Assembly (NCBI GenBank): GCA_021740125.1 | Contig: JAIPAJ010000008.1 | Coordinates: 1-44,024 of the forward strand | Reading direction: 5' to 3' | Source: Leadbetterella sp. | GTDB taxonomy: Bacteria > Bacteroidota > Bacteroidia > Cytophagales > Spirosomataceae | DNA: 44,024 nt | Shown here: piece after piece, positions 1-9,537 of the stretch | Layout: each line of letters starts with the position of its first letter | Numbering within the stretch: position 1 is the first letter of the stretch | Made by a program: the position numbers and the translations under genes | Notes under the pieces: generated by a model | Databases searched by the model: none | The model's input: the letters and a program-made list of their open reading frames with translations, nothing else | What the model was told of the DNA's origin: nothing

Positions 1-1
1 A

Positions 2-601
2 AACGGTTTATTGGCCATCCGAGTGGAAGCTGGGCACGAACTTTTGGATGCAGGAGCCTCAAAAGCTTTTGCAGTGGCAGACCATCAAATAGCCCATATT
101 TATGTCAATGACAAGAAAGAAAAGGCCCGTGTAAAAGATATTTTGGAGAAAAAAGAAGGTGTAAAGTTGGTAATGGATGAAGACGAAAAGAAAGAGCATC
201 ATATCAACCATGAGAGGGCTGGAGATTTCATATTGATGGCCAAAGCCGATAGCTGGTTTACCTATTATTATTGGAACGATGACAAACTCGCACCCGATTT
301 TGCCAGAAGCGTGGACATACACAACAAACCAGGCTACGACCCAGTAGAGATGTTCATGAACCCGGCAAATCCTTTAATAAAACTACGAGCAGCCTATAAA
401 TTGGCCAAAAAACTCCTGGGATTTAGATACCGAATGGACGTAATTCCATTAGACGCCACGATAATCAAAGGCTCCCATGGCTCTTTAGACATTGACAAAG
501 AGTTTTACCCCGTACTCATTACTAATCAAGCTATTAATCAAAAAGAGATTGCAGCCACTGATGTTTATAATGTCATTTGGGAGAGTGTTTTTGGAAAATA
601 A
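2..601 (+). CDS. C-terminal part of alkaline phosphatase / type I phosphodiesterase (nucleotide pyrophosphatase) family protein, truncated by window start
   Basis: Open frame runs off the 5' edge (NGLLAIRVEAGHELLDAGASKAFAVADHQIAHIYV...). 'DHQIAHIYV' and '...MDVIPLDATIIKGSHGS' resemble C-terminal parts of this phosphatase superfamily. Confidence 0.6.
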   Translation, partial: NGLLAIRVEAGHELLDAGASKAFAVADHQIAHIYVNDKKEKARVKDILEKKEGVKLVMDEDEKKEHHINHERAGDFILMAKADSWFTYYYWNDDKLAPDFARSVDIHNKPGYDPVEMFMNPANPLIKLRAAYKLAKKLLGFRYRMDVIPLDATIIKGSHGSLDIDKEFYPVLITNQAINQKEIAATDVYNVIWESVFGK

Positions 602-611
602 TAGAATAAAT

Positions 612-1364
612 TCACTTAGCAAACTTCTCCAACTGATTTACCAAAACTTCGAAATCATTGGGGTATGGAGCGGTGGCTTCTATTACCTGACCGTCTAAAT
701 CGTGATACTTGATAGTGTGGGCATGTAGAGCCACTCTTTTCATCAATGGTAACTCTTCAGTGTCGTTTTTAAGGTTAAACTTTCGTTTGATGTCTGACAG
801 AAAAACCATTTCTCCACCATAGGTAGGGTCACAAACAATTGGGGCTTTGAGACATTGCAAATGCACACGTATCTGGTGCATACGACCTGTGATAGGAATA
901 CACTTCACCAAAGTGTGTCTGGTGTATTTTCTGAAGGTAAAGAATATCGTTTCGGCCATTTTGCCTTTTGCCTTGTCTATTCTTACTGCGGTGCCATCTT
1001 TTAGTGGTGCTATGGGCAAAAAGACCGAAATAGAATCAAAATCATGTAAACCATTTACTACGGCGTGATATTCTTTCTGAACTTCACGGTGCTCAAACTG
1101 CATGGCGAGGTTTCGGTAAGCTTCGGGATTTTTGGCAATCACCAATGCACCTGAAGTTTCTTTATCGAGACGGTGACATAATTGCACATCACCATAAGTT
1201 TCCCTGGCCAGCTTAAGAATGCTTATTGAGCGGTCGGCGGTGCGTTCGTCTAAAGAAGGTACAAATGGCGGTTTATTGATAACCAAATAGTTATCATTCT
1301 CAAAAATCACTAACTCTTTAAAATCTAAATTCTTTGGTGCTTTTTTAAACCTACTTAAATCCAT
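612..1364 (-). CDS. RluA-family RNA pseudouridine synthase
   Basis: Catalytic motif HRLDKETSGALVIAK, followed by GRMHQIRVHLQ. Confidence 0.9.
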   Translation of the reverse strand: MDLSRFKKAPKNLDFKELVIFENDNYLVINKPPFVPSLDERTADRSISILKLARETYGDVQLCHRLDKETSGALVIAKNPEAYRNLAMQFEHREVQKEYHAVVNGLHDFDSISVFLPIAPLKDGTAVRIDKAKGKMAETIFFTFRKYTRHTLVKCIPITGRMHQIRVHLQCLKAPIVCDPTYGGEMVFLSDIKRKFNLKNDTEELPLMKRVALHAHTIKYHDLDGQVIEATAPYPNDFEVLVNQLEKFAK

Positions 1365-1391
1365 CCTACCGTTTGTTATTACAATACAAAG

Positions 1392-2438
1392 CTACGCAAT
1401 TTCCTTGGGTGGTTTGGCCAAAAGGAAGGTAAATCTTGTGCCTTTGTCTATTTTGGAGGTTACGTTTATGGTAGAATCATGGGCGTTTAAGATGTGTTTT
1501 ACGATGGCCAAGCCCAATCCTGTACCACCTACTTCTCGTGATCGACTTTTGTCAACTTTATAAAAACGTTCAAATATCCTGGGCAGTTGTTCTTGTGGAA
1601 TACCTGGACCGTTATCCTCTATAACTATCTCCACTTTCCTGTTTTCTGCATTGAGTTCTACCAATACTTTACCGTTATCACGGCCATATTTTATCGCATT
1701 ATCTATCAAATTTATCAGCACTTGAGACAGGCGTTGCTTATCTCCATAAACCCAACATTCTCTGAGGTCTTTGGGTTTATACACCATAGTAGTGTTTCTT
1801 TTATTGGCCTTATTTTCAAGCTGTTCGAATATCTCTTTGACCAATTCTAAAATATCGAAAGCTCCGAATATCATTTTTATGTCGCCGGTTTCTACCTGTG
1901 ACAAAACTACCAAATCTCTTACCAAAATATCCAAACCATCGAGGCTTTTGGCCGCTTTTTTCAAGAATCTTTCAGCTATAACTGGATCTTCTAATGCACC
2001 ATCAATAAGCGTATGTACAAAGCCCTGAGCTGCAAAAATGGGAGTTTTTAGTTCATGAGAAACGTCAGCCAAAAACTCCCTGCGAAATATCTCCATCCGT
2101 TTTAGCTCATCAATCTCCTCTTGTTTTTTGCTGACATAATTAGAAATTTCTCTGTTGAGTTTTTTAAGTGGGTTTACACTTTTCAGAAGTGATTTTCTAG
2201 AAATATCGAAGTCGCGAATTTTGAGTTTTTGAATGCTCGCATAAATCTCATTTACTTCTTTAAATACTAGTAAGTCAATGATATAAAACATAAAAAAGAA
2301 GGTAGAGAAGAAACTCCCAATGGCTGCAATGAATAAGATAGCCAAGTTTACCTCCGGTACAAAAGTTAGGAAGCCAGTAGTAATACTAGAAACAAGTAAC
2401 GATGCAAAAAGAGAAATCCACCTAGGCGATAAGAACAT
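1392..2438 (-). CDS. Sensor histidine kinase (PhoR-like)
   Basis: Two N-terminal TM segments, HisKA box FLADVSHELKTP, HATPase boxes NLIDNAIKYG / DNGPGIP / GTGLGLAIVKHI. Confidence 0.93.
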   Translation of the reverse strand: MFLSPRWISLFASLLVSSITTGFLTFVPEVNLAILFIAAIGSFFSTFFFMFYIIDLLVFKEVNEIYASIQKLKIRDFDISRKSLLKSVNPLKKLNREISNYVSKKQEEIDELKRMEIFRREFLADVSHELKTPIFAAQGFVHTLIDGALEDPVIAERFLKKAAKSLDGLDILVRDLVVLSQVETGDIKMIFGAFDILELVKEIFEQLENKANKRNTTMVYKPKDLRECWVYGDKQRLSQVLINLIDNAIKYGRDNGKVLVELNAENRKVEIVIEDNGPGIPQEQLPRIFERFYKVDKSRSREVGGTGLGLAIVKHILNAHDSTINVTSKIDKGTRFTFLLAKPPKEIA

Positions 2439-2495
2439 ACAAAATCTTTAGCAGAACGAAATTGGGGTTTTATGGGCTATAAAGCAAATTTTATG

Positions 2496-3179
2496 CTAAT
2501 TATCTGACTTAAACATATATCCTACGCCCTTAAGCGTGCCTATATATTGGTCGCCAATTTTTTCTCTGACTTTGCGAATATGAACGTCAATGGTACGTTC
2601 AACAACAAAAACATCTGAACCCCAAATCTTCTGAAGTAAGCTTTCTCGTGATTGAACTTTATTTGGAACTGAGGCAAGATAGTGTAGGATTTCAAATTCT
2701 TTTTTAGGTAAAACAACAACTGAACCATCTTCTTTGGTGACAGAATAAGTCTCCTTGTTGATCGTCAATCCTGCAATATTCAATACTCCTTCGTCCGAAC
2801 TTTTTTGAGTTTCCTTTCTAAAAAAAGCATTTATTCTACTTAAAAGTGCACGTGGTTTTATGGGTTTAGTTAGATAGTCGTCTGCCCCTACTTCGAATGC
2901 GGCCACTTCAGAATATTCTTCAGCTCTGGCTGTAAGGTAAAGTAAATGTATGTGTTTTAGCTTTTCAGTACTTTTGATGATTTTTCCGGCTTCAATGCCA
3001 TCCATAATGGGCATCATAATATCCATCAATATCAAATCTGGCATAAATTGTTTAGCTGCCTCTATGCCCTCAAGGCCATTTGCTGCAGATTTTACCTCAT
3101 AACCTTCTTTTTCTAGATTATAAATCAATAGCTCAAGTATGTCTGCGTCGTCGTCAATGACAAGTACTTTTTTAGCCAT
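2496..3179 (-). CDS. Response regulator, receiver plus OmpR/PhoB-type winged helix
   Basis: KVLVIDDDADILELL, phospho-Asp region PDLILMDIMMP, C-terminal VVERTIDVHIRKVREKIG...VGYMF. Upstream of the histidine kinase on the same strand. Confidence 0.93.
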   Translation of the reverse strand: MAKKVLVIDDDADILELLIYNLEKEGYEVKSAANGLEGIEAAKQFMPDLILMDIMMPIMDGIEAGKIIKSTEKLKHIHLLYLTARAEEYSEVAAFEVGADDYLTKPIKPRALLSRINAFFRKETQKSSDEGVLNIAGLTINKETYSVTKEDGSVVVLPKKEFEILHYLASVPNKVQSRESLLQKIWGSDVFVVERTIDVHIRKVREKIGDQYIGTLKGVGYMFKSDN

Positions 3180-3216
3180 ATTTATTATTTGTTAATTGAA
3201 CGTTAAAATTCTTGTG

Positions 3217-3224
3217 CAAAAGTA
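3217..3224 (-). promoter_or_regulatory. Bacteroidota-type -7 element (TACTTTTG) upstream of the response regulator
   Basis: Reverse strand reads TACTTTTG (TAnnTTTG consensus), 38 bp before the start codon. The -33 element is not obvious. Confidence 0.4.
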
Positions 3225-3257
3225 GACTAACTAAGCCTGAGGTATGTTAAGTCAGTG

Positions 3258-4085
3258 TTAAATTTCTATCGAATAAATCTTACGCTGTTCGTTAGTAAAG
3301 ACAATTTTCGAGTTGTTTTCAAAAACTACAGCCTCCGTTTGATTCTTACCAATTTTGATACATTTCAAAGGCTTCTTAAAGTTTATTTCATTGTTTTCAA
3401 TGCCATAAATCATTAATTTCCCATAAGTAATAAGAGCATACTTCGTACCATCCGGACTAATATCCGCCCCAGTTACCTGAGTTTTAAAATATACCTGATC
3501 TTGCGGAAAAACTGAATATTCACCTGGCTTATCTGGCAAAACATACAATTTAGTGAGTTTTTTGCCTTTGTTCCAACTTTTGGTGAATAAATAAAGTGAG
3601 TCGTTTTTCCAAAAGAATGCTTCACAATCAAAAACGCGATTGGAACTATCTGCTGGGGTTTGGTCTGCATATTTATATTTAATCTTTTCTACCCCGTAAT
3701 ATCCTCTTTTATAAATAGTTAAATCGTCTCTACGGTTCGAATTATTTCCAAAATCACCCATATAAAGGTTGCCTTTGTCATCTTTGGCAAGATCTTCCCA
3801 GTCAATATTAACCGCATTCGGAACATCTAAAGTATCAAACATCAAGCCCTCTGCATTCACCATATACAGTTCTGGGCTGCCACCTGAATCGTTATGGGTC
3901 CAATAATAGCCGTCTTGCCACGCTTTGCTCAAACCCGAGTTTTCACCAATACAAACCGGAAACTTACCCGTTTTCTCTATTTTAGGTTTGCTTTTGACAA
4001 AAAAGGCATTCTTAACCTCGTAATTGCAAGAGCAAGTGGCTGTTTTGAGAGCAAATAGAAAAAGATAGAGTTTATATATAATCAT
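3258..4085 (-). CDS. Secreted beta-propeller-like hypothetical protein
   Basis: Hydrophobic N-terminus MIIYKLYLFLFALK. ORF-track start (4148) lies inside the upstream gene; the ATG at 4085 makes an ATGA overlap with the upstream stop at 4082. Repeated short beta-like segments. Confidence 0.6.
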   Translation of the reverse strand: MIIYKLYLFLFALKTATCSCNYEVKNAFFVKSKPKIEKTGKFPVCIGENSGLSKAWQDGYYWTHNDSGGSPELYMVNAEGLMFDTLDVPNAVNIDWEDLAKDDKGNLYMGDFGNNSNRRDDLTIYKRGYYGVEKIKYKYADQTPADSSNRVFDCEAFFWKNDSLYLFTKSWNKGKKLTKLYVLPDKPGEYSVFPQDQVYFKTQVTGADISPDGTKYALITYGKLMIYGIENNEINFKKPLKCIKIGKNQTEAVVFENNSKIVFTNEQRKIYSIEI

Positions 4086-5638
4086 CTTTTCAGTTTTTCG
4101 ATTTCTAAAATCACGTCTAAAATACCTTTCAAGGGAATTTTTACCCATCCAGGGCGATAATTTAACTCATAACCCAACTCATAAACCGCTTTTTCTAATA
4201 AATGAAATTGCAATAAATAGTTAATCTCGTTATTGTTTTTCAAAAGCGGATGCAAAGGTCCAAAATAGCCAAGGTATTCTTCCAAATAAGTATCTCGCAT
4301 GAGTTTATACCACCTATCGGTTGCTCTTTGGAGTACTTTTTCGTCTAATTCCATGGTTTCAGGACTGTTAAACAATTTGGCTGAAACTGCATAATGGTAA
4401 GAACGGATCATTCCAGCGACATCTTTCAGTGGTGAATGCTTAACTTTTCTACTTGAAATGGTGCTTTCAGGCTCACCTTCAAAATCTATAATAACCAAAT
4501 CTTCATCACAAACCAAGACCTGCCCGAGATGGTAATCACCATGGATTCTCGTTCTGAATGATTCAATTGGCCTTGTAAGAATTTGATCGACAAAATCCAA
4601 AATCAAATCCTTGGCCTCCATAAATTTCCAAGCCAAAATCTGCGAAGCTTCGTCGAGAGTCAAATAATTATCAGTCAAAATATTGTATCTATGTTCGAGC
4701 AAATCTTCTACTTTTTGGTGAATAAATCTACGATAGGGTCTATCGAAATTATCTGCTCTAAATCCCTCATCGCCATGAATACTGAAAAGGGCATCGTGCA
4801 TTTGAGCTGTTCTTATCCCCAAAAGAGCCACTTTTTCAAAAACATTTTCTTTAACTTGGAAATTTCCATCAACAAAAGCAAACATGAATTCGTTGAGATA
4901 ATCGCCGGTTTTTGACCAATTGTCTTTTTCGTTAGAAATAACCTCAACCAGTAAACCGAAAGTAATGTCACTTTCCAATTTTCTTTCTAATGTAACACTT
5001 CCACAAAACCTAGGAATGTTTTTAAAATCTGAGTTTTGTGTAATAAACTGCACCATTTCCACCTCTGGATTGGTTTCTGTGAAGAGTTTACGGTATAATT
5101 TAAAAAAATATTTATCACCAAAAATAAAGGCCGTATTGCTAGAATCTATTTCAGGAATCACACTTTCAGCAGCCGTTTCATCCTCTAATCCTTTACCCTT
5201 TTCAAATTTCAGTAAGTCATTGTCTATCTGAACGATACCGTTGTTAGCTACTATATTATGAAAAATAGCCTCTCTAAAAGCAGTATCAAAAACAGCCTCA
5301 ACCAAATAACCCTCTTTATCTTCGAGTGTGGCAGGACTGATAATTGCCTTTTCAGGTAACTCTGAAAATGTTTTCTCTACAAAAGACAAGGGAAACATAT
5401 AGGTCTCAATGTCTCCCTCCGGATACTTTACGGATATTATGCTGAAGAAAAACTGCTTTTCTTCGTCGGTCATTCTTATTACCTTTGTAATTTTTAGACG
5501 CCAGTTCTTTCGTGCTTTGCCTGCAAACCATCGGCATTTGACAAAATAGTCGGGCAATAAATTATCCTCTAAAACAGTATGTACGTATTTGTCCTTTTCA
5601 AAACCTTCCCAGTCGAGTTGCAAAACAAATTTTGACAT
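4082..5638 (-). CDS. Maltokinase-like phosphotransferase
   Basis: Kinase motif RIHGDYHLGQVLVCDEDLVIIDFEGEP, characteristic of maltokinase and TreS-fused kinase domains; N-terminal cap WFAGKARKNW. Confidence 0.8.
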   Translation of the reverse strand: MSKFVLQLDWEGFEKDKYVHTVLEDNLLPDYFVKCRWFAGKARKNWRLKITKVIRMTDEEKQFFFSIISVKYPEGDIETYMFPLSFVEKTFSELPEKAIISPATLEDKEGYLVEAVFDTAFREAIFHNIVANNGIVQIDNDLLKFEKGKGLEDETAAESVIPEIDSSNTAFIFGDKYFFKLYRKLFTETNPEVEMVQFITQNSDFKNIPRFCGSVTLERKLESDITFGLLVEVISNEKDNWSKTGDYLNEFMFAFVDGNFQVKENVFEKVALLGIRTAQMHDALFSIHGDEGFRADNFDRPYRRFIHQKVEDLLEHRYNILTDNYLTLDEASQILAWKFMEAKDLILDFVDQILTRPIESFRTRIHGDYHLGQVLVCDEDLVIIDFEGEPESTISSRKVKHSPLKDVAGMIRSYHYAVSAKLFNSPETMELDEKVLQRATDRWYKLMRDTYLEEYLGYFGPLHPLLKNNNEINYLLQFHLLEKAVYELGYELNYRPGWVKIPLKGILDVILEIEKLKR

Positions 5639-5696
5639 AATTTTCGGTCAAGTATTTTTCATCAAATTAATAGGAGATTTGAGAATAAAAAAGGAT

Positions 5697-8039
5697 TTAT
5701 CTCAATTTCTCTTCGAAAAGTTTCAAAATCCTTTTGTACTCATCGGTCCACGAACTTGGCTCCACAAATCCATGATCTTCTACAGGATAAGATGCAAGTT
5801 CCCAATTATCTTTCTTCAATTCTATCAAACGTTGACTCAAACGCACAACATCTTGATAATGAACATTAACATCTACGACACCATGACAAATCAATAGGTT
5901 ATTCTTTAGTCCACCTGCAAAATATATTGGTGAGCTTTTGTGGTAAGCAATACTGTCAGTTTGGGGAGTATTGAGGATATTCGATGTGTATCCATGATTG
6001 TAGGCAGACCAATCTGTAACGGGTCTAAGTGCAGCTCCAGCCTTAAATACATCTGGTGCTGTAAAAAGCCCCATAAGTGTAATAAAACCACCATAAGAAC
6101 CACCATAAATTCCAATTTTTTTGGAATCTACACCATAATTTTTAACCAAATATTGAGCAGCATCGACATGATCCGACAAATCTTTGCCGCCCATGTGTCT
6201 GTATATACCAGTTCTTACATCTCGACCATACCCTGCTGATGCTCTGTAGTCTATATCCAAAACTGTATAACCCAAATCAGTCAAAAGGTTATGAAACATA
6301 TATTCTCTAAAATAACTGCTCCACCATTTGTGGGCATTTTGTAGATAGCCAGCACCATGCACAAATATTACAGCAGGCTTTGTTCCTGCTTTTTTGCCTT
6401 TGGCGGTTGGCTCATAAATTCTACCATATATTTCTTGTCCATCAGACGCTTTAAAAGTAATAATTTTCGGATCTCTCCATGGATAAGCTTGAAAATCATC
6501 TGTAAGTGAGTTTGTAATCTTTTCAGAAACTGCACCAGATTCGTTTTTTTGTAAGTACAACTCCCAAGGCTTGTTAGAATAGGAATATCTAATGGCAAGT
6601 TGTTTTTCATCAGGTGAAATTGTCACCTCATGAGCACCTGTCATTTCGGTTATTTTCGTAAGCTTAGTGCCATCTACTGATAAATGATAAAAATGTTGTT
6701 CGCCGGGGTGAACCTGATTGGTAGTGATAAAAAACTTGGTTTTGTCTTGAGATAAAGCTACCTTTTGCACCTCAAATTTACCAGAAGTTAGGGCTATTTT
6801 AGTTTTCGTAGTCAAATCGAATCTATAAAGGTGAGCATATCCTGTTTCTTCTGATTGAAAATAAATGGTGTTTTCATCTAAAAAACCCAAGGTGCTTGCA
6901 AAGTTAGAAATTCCAGGTCCGCCAATCCAAGCCTCATCTCTTTGGTGATCGATACTTTGAACTTTACCATTTACCAAGTCAACTTTTATAATCCAACGGT
7001 CTTTGTGATCTACAGTTCTTGCATCAGCAACTAAATTTGTCCCCATCGGCGACCATGTAAAGTTAGAAAATTGCACCACACGACCTTTCGCTTTTGTTGC
7101 ACTATCGATTTTCGGATAATCTTTGAAATATTCTGGAAATTTCTCCAAACCAGGCAAACCTTTTGATGATATCTTGAAAACGGTATCGGCCAAAGCATTG
7201 AACAAATAAGATTCTGAAGTCATTTGTGGAGAGCCAACTTTGTTTCTTCCAGGAATATCCTCTGTGTATCCCGATGCATTTACATAATTTGGTACAATGG
7301 TATTCTTTTGCGTCTTAGGTGTTTCTAAAACACTATAAATCAACATATTTAGATTTGGATTCACCTGCAAACCTCCGAGTCTTTTCTCGTCCAGATATAT
7401 CTTTTTTAGTCCTTTTTTGGGTGGATTATTCTTTTTGGCTTCTGTTTCTTTATTTTTTCTTTCCTCAAGCACATCAAACAATTCCAACTGATCTTTTTCT
7501 AACCAAAGCTCTTCATCTGTTTTTTTCTTTTCAGAAGCTTTTGAACTGGTTTGAAAATCAGTCAATTGTTTTACAAATCCATCATTGATATTTTGGGCAA
7601 ATAAATTTTGGCCCCTTCTGAAAATAATATTTTCATCGTCAAGAGAAAACTCTGGTGAAGACTCTATATCAACTGTTTGTGTTAATCTTTTTACAAGGTT
7701 AGTACGCAAAAAATGCAAATACAAATCACCTTCCTTTACAAAAACTTTCTTAGTCAGGTCATTTGAATATGTACCCGCTGGAGAAAGTTTTTCTCTTTGT
7801 TTTGAAGAAAGTTTCTCGGTTTTTTGAATTTGTAAATTATAAGCATAAAGAGAATCACCTAAGTTTTTCTCTGGATTCCAGTTGAAATAAATGTTTTTAC
7901 TGTCTTCTGACCAAGAAATATTAGAAGGAGATGTTCCAATCCATTTTGGATCTTGCATGATTTTGTCTACGGAGAGTTTAGACTGTGCAAATGCACCTAA
8001 AAAGCAGAAGCTCAACAGAGCCATTAGTTTGATTTTCAT
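5697..8039 (-). CDS. Secreted S9-family (DPP IV / prolyl oligopeptidase-like) serine peptidase
   Basis: Signal peptide MKIKLMALLSFCFLGAFAQS, nucleophile elbow GIYGGSYGGF, C-terminal EDHGF histidine, beta-propeller N-terminal half. Confidence 0.9.
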   Translation of the reverse strand: MKIKLMALLSFCFLGAFAQSKLSVDKIMQDPKWIGTSPSNISWSEDSKNIYFNWNPEKNLGDSLYAYNLQIQKTEKLSSKQREKLSPAGTYSNDLTKKVFVKEGDLYLHFLRTNLVKRLTQTVDIESSPEFSLDDENIIFRRGQNLFAQNINDGFVKQLTDFQTSSKASEKKKTDEELWLEKDQLELFDVLEERKNKETEAKKNNPPKKGLKKIYLDEKRLGGLQVNPNLNMLIYSVLETPKTQKNTIVPNYVNASGYTEDIPGRNKVGSPQMTSESYLFNALADTVFKISSKGLPGLEKFPEYFKDYPKIDSATKAKGRVVQFSNFTWSPMGTNLVADARTVDHKDRWIIKVDLVNGKVQSIDHQRDEAWIGGPGISNFASTLGFLDENTIYFQSEETGYAHLYRFDLTTKTKIALTSGKFEVQKVALSQDKTKFFITTNQVHPGEQHFYHLSVDGTKLTKITEMTGAHEVTISPDEKQLAIRYSYSNKPWELYLQKNESGAVSEKITNSLTDDFQAYPWRDPKIITFKASDGQEIYGRIYEPTAKGKKAGTKPAVIFVHGAGYLQNAHKWWSSYFREYMFHNLLTDLGYTVLDIDYRASAGYGRDVRTGIYRHMGGKDLSDHVDAAQYLVKNYGVDSKKIGIYGGSYGGFITLMGLFTAPDVFKAGAALRPVTDWSAYNHGYTSNILNTPQTDSIAYHKSSPIYFAGGLKNNLLICHGVVDVNVHYQDVVRLSQRLIELKKDNWELASYPVEDHGFVEPSSWTDEYKRILKLFEEKLR

Positions 8040-8062
8040 TGATTTATAGAGGTTTGATGAAA

Positions 8063-9535
8063 TTATTTCATTAATAAATTTTCTAATATTACCACAGATT
8101 TGACTCCTGCTTTTTTCCGTAGTTCCCTGTTAAAAGCACCCAAAATGATATCTTTATCTCCATCTTTGTCAAAATCTCCTGCATCCATTGTCAGCCACTT
8201 ATGACTCGATACTTTCTTTTTTGAACTTACATCGAATTTTAAATTTGCTTGGCCTTCAAAATACAAAAATGCTTCGTTTCGTTTTGTGTCCGGAAAAAAT
8301 GAAATAACTGCCAAATCGAAATCTTTGTCATTGTCAAAATCTTCAGCAATTACTTTGGATGCTCCATTAATCGGGTAAAAGTATTTTTCTTTGAACTCCA
8401 CATTCCCATCATTAAGGTAAATACGAACACCGTGAAAAGGTTTCTTGGTGATACTCAAATCGGCATTGTCGCCGTTTGTATAGACAAAATCCAAGTCGCC
8501 ATCAAAGTCTAAATCTTTGGTCTCAAAATAACTAGAGCCAAAATAAGATGGGAAACTAATCAAAGTTTTCATTTCGAACTCGCCATTTCCTGTATTTCTA
8601 AATAAAACAATGGCCTCTCTACCTTGCGTCATCAATGCCAAAATATCTTTCTTCCCATCTTTGTCAAAATCTACATGATAGACCACCCTTGCTCCTGGCT
8701 CATTAATTAAAATATTTTCCTTGAAGGTTTTGCCATCATACCAAGTCAAATTTCCTGTCAGATTACCGAAATTTGAAATGATAAAGTCCTCGTAATTATC
8801 GCCGTTTAAATCGGCCAAAACCATGTTTACGGGTCTGTGCAGTTTGTCAATCAACACTTTATTTCCAGCAAGAAGTCTTCCCTCTGACAAATCCGATGGA
8901 TTAAGAATACCAACTTCTAAGGTTACTTTACCTAAGTTTTTGTGATACTTTATATCTACGACCGGACTTTTTGTTTTTATGGAATCAATTAAATTGCCAT
9001 TTGAGGAAAGTGAATAAACACTACTTTTTATTGACGTTCCTATCAAAGTTTGATTTTTTGTCGAATCAAACTGAGTTAATACTATTTCATTAGCATCAAT
9101 TTTCTGCTCTTTTAAAGAAAATCCCAAAAGCTCTTTTGTATTTAAAACCTCGTTTTGGATTAAAGAATCTGGGGCATTTTCTCCATAATATTTCAAAATC
9201 TTTTCCCAATCCGCTTTGGCCATTACAGGGTTTTGAGGATAAACGCCCGAATTCATGATGGCCATCATTTCATCGTTGGAGAAGTTCATCATTTCCAACA
9301 TAAACTCTCCCTGGCCGAGTCTAAGAGCCATTTTGGGTAGTACACCATTTAGCCAAATAGCTTTGGGCAAAGACTTGGGGTCGGGAAAAATATGACATCC
9401 CGAACAATGAATCTTAGCCAATTCTTCGCCTGTAAGATTTGATTCTTCTGGTGTTGTAATTTCAGAAGAACTTCCTTTTTTGCATGAAACCCCAATGACC
9501 CAAATAAACAACAAACCAATTAACGAATACCTCAT
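8063..9535 (-). CDS. FG-GAP/VCBS-repeat lipoprotein with N-terminal c-type haem motif
   Basis: Lipobox VIGVSC; haem motif IHCSGCH; repeated DLNGDNYEDFIISNFG / DFDGDLDFVYTN / DFDKDGDKDIILG blades. Confidence 0.85.
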   Translation of the reverse strand: MRYSLIGLLFIWVIGVSCKKGSSSEITTPEESNLTGEELAKIHCSGCHIFPDPKSLPKAIWLNGVLPKMALRLGQGEFMLEMMNFSNDEMMAIMNSGVYPQNPVMAKADWEKILKYYGENAPDSLIQNEVLNTKELLGFSLKEQKIDANEIVLTQFDSTKNQTLIGTSIKSSVYSLSSNGNLIDSIKTKSPVVDIKYHKNLGKVTLEVGILNPSDLSEGRLLAGNKVLIDKLHRPVNMVLADLNGDNYEDFIISNFGNLTGNLTWYDGKTFKENILINEPGARVVYHVDFDKDGKKDILALMTQGREAIVLFRNTGNGEFEMKTLISFPSYFGSSYFETKDLDFDGDLDFVYTNGDNADLSITKKPFHGVRIYLNDGNVEFKEKYFYPINGASKVIAEDFDNDKDFDLAVISFFPDTKRNEAFLYFEGQANLKFDVSSKKKVSSHKWLTMDAGDFDKDGDKDIILGAFNRELRKKAGVKSVVILENLLMK

Positions 9536-9537
9536 AA

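Noticed and set aside
492-698. 68-aa plus-strand ORF overlapping the first gene and the pseudouridine synthase gene
   Set aside because: Out of frame with the supported gene and lacks any coding features.
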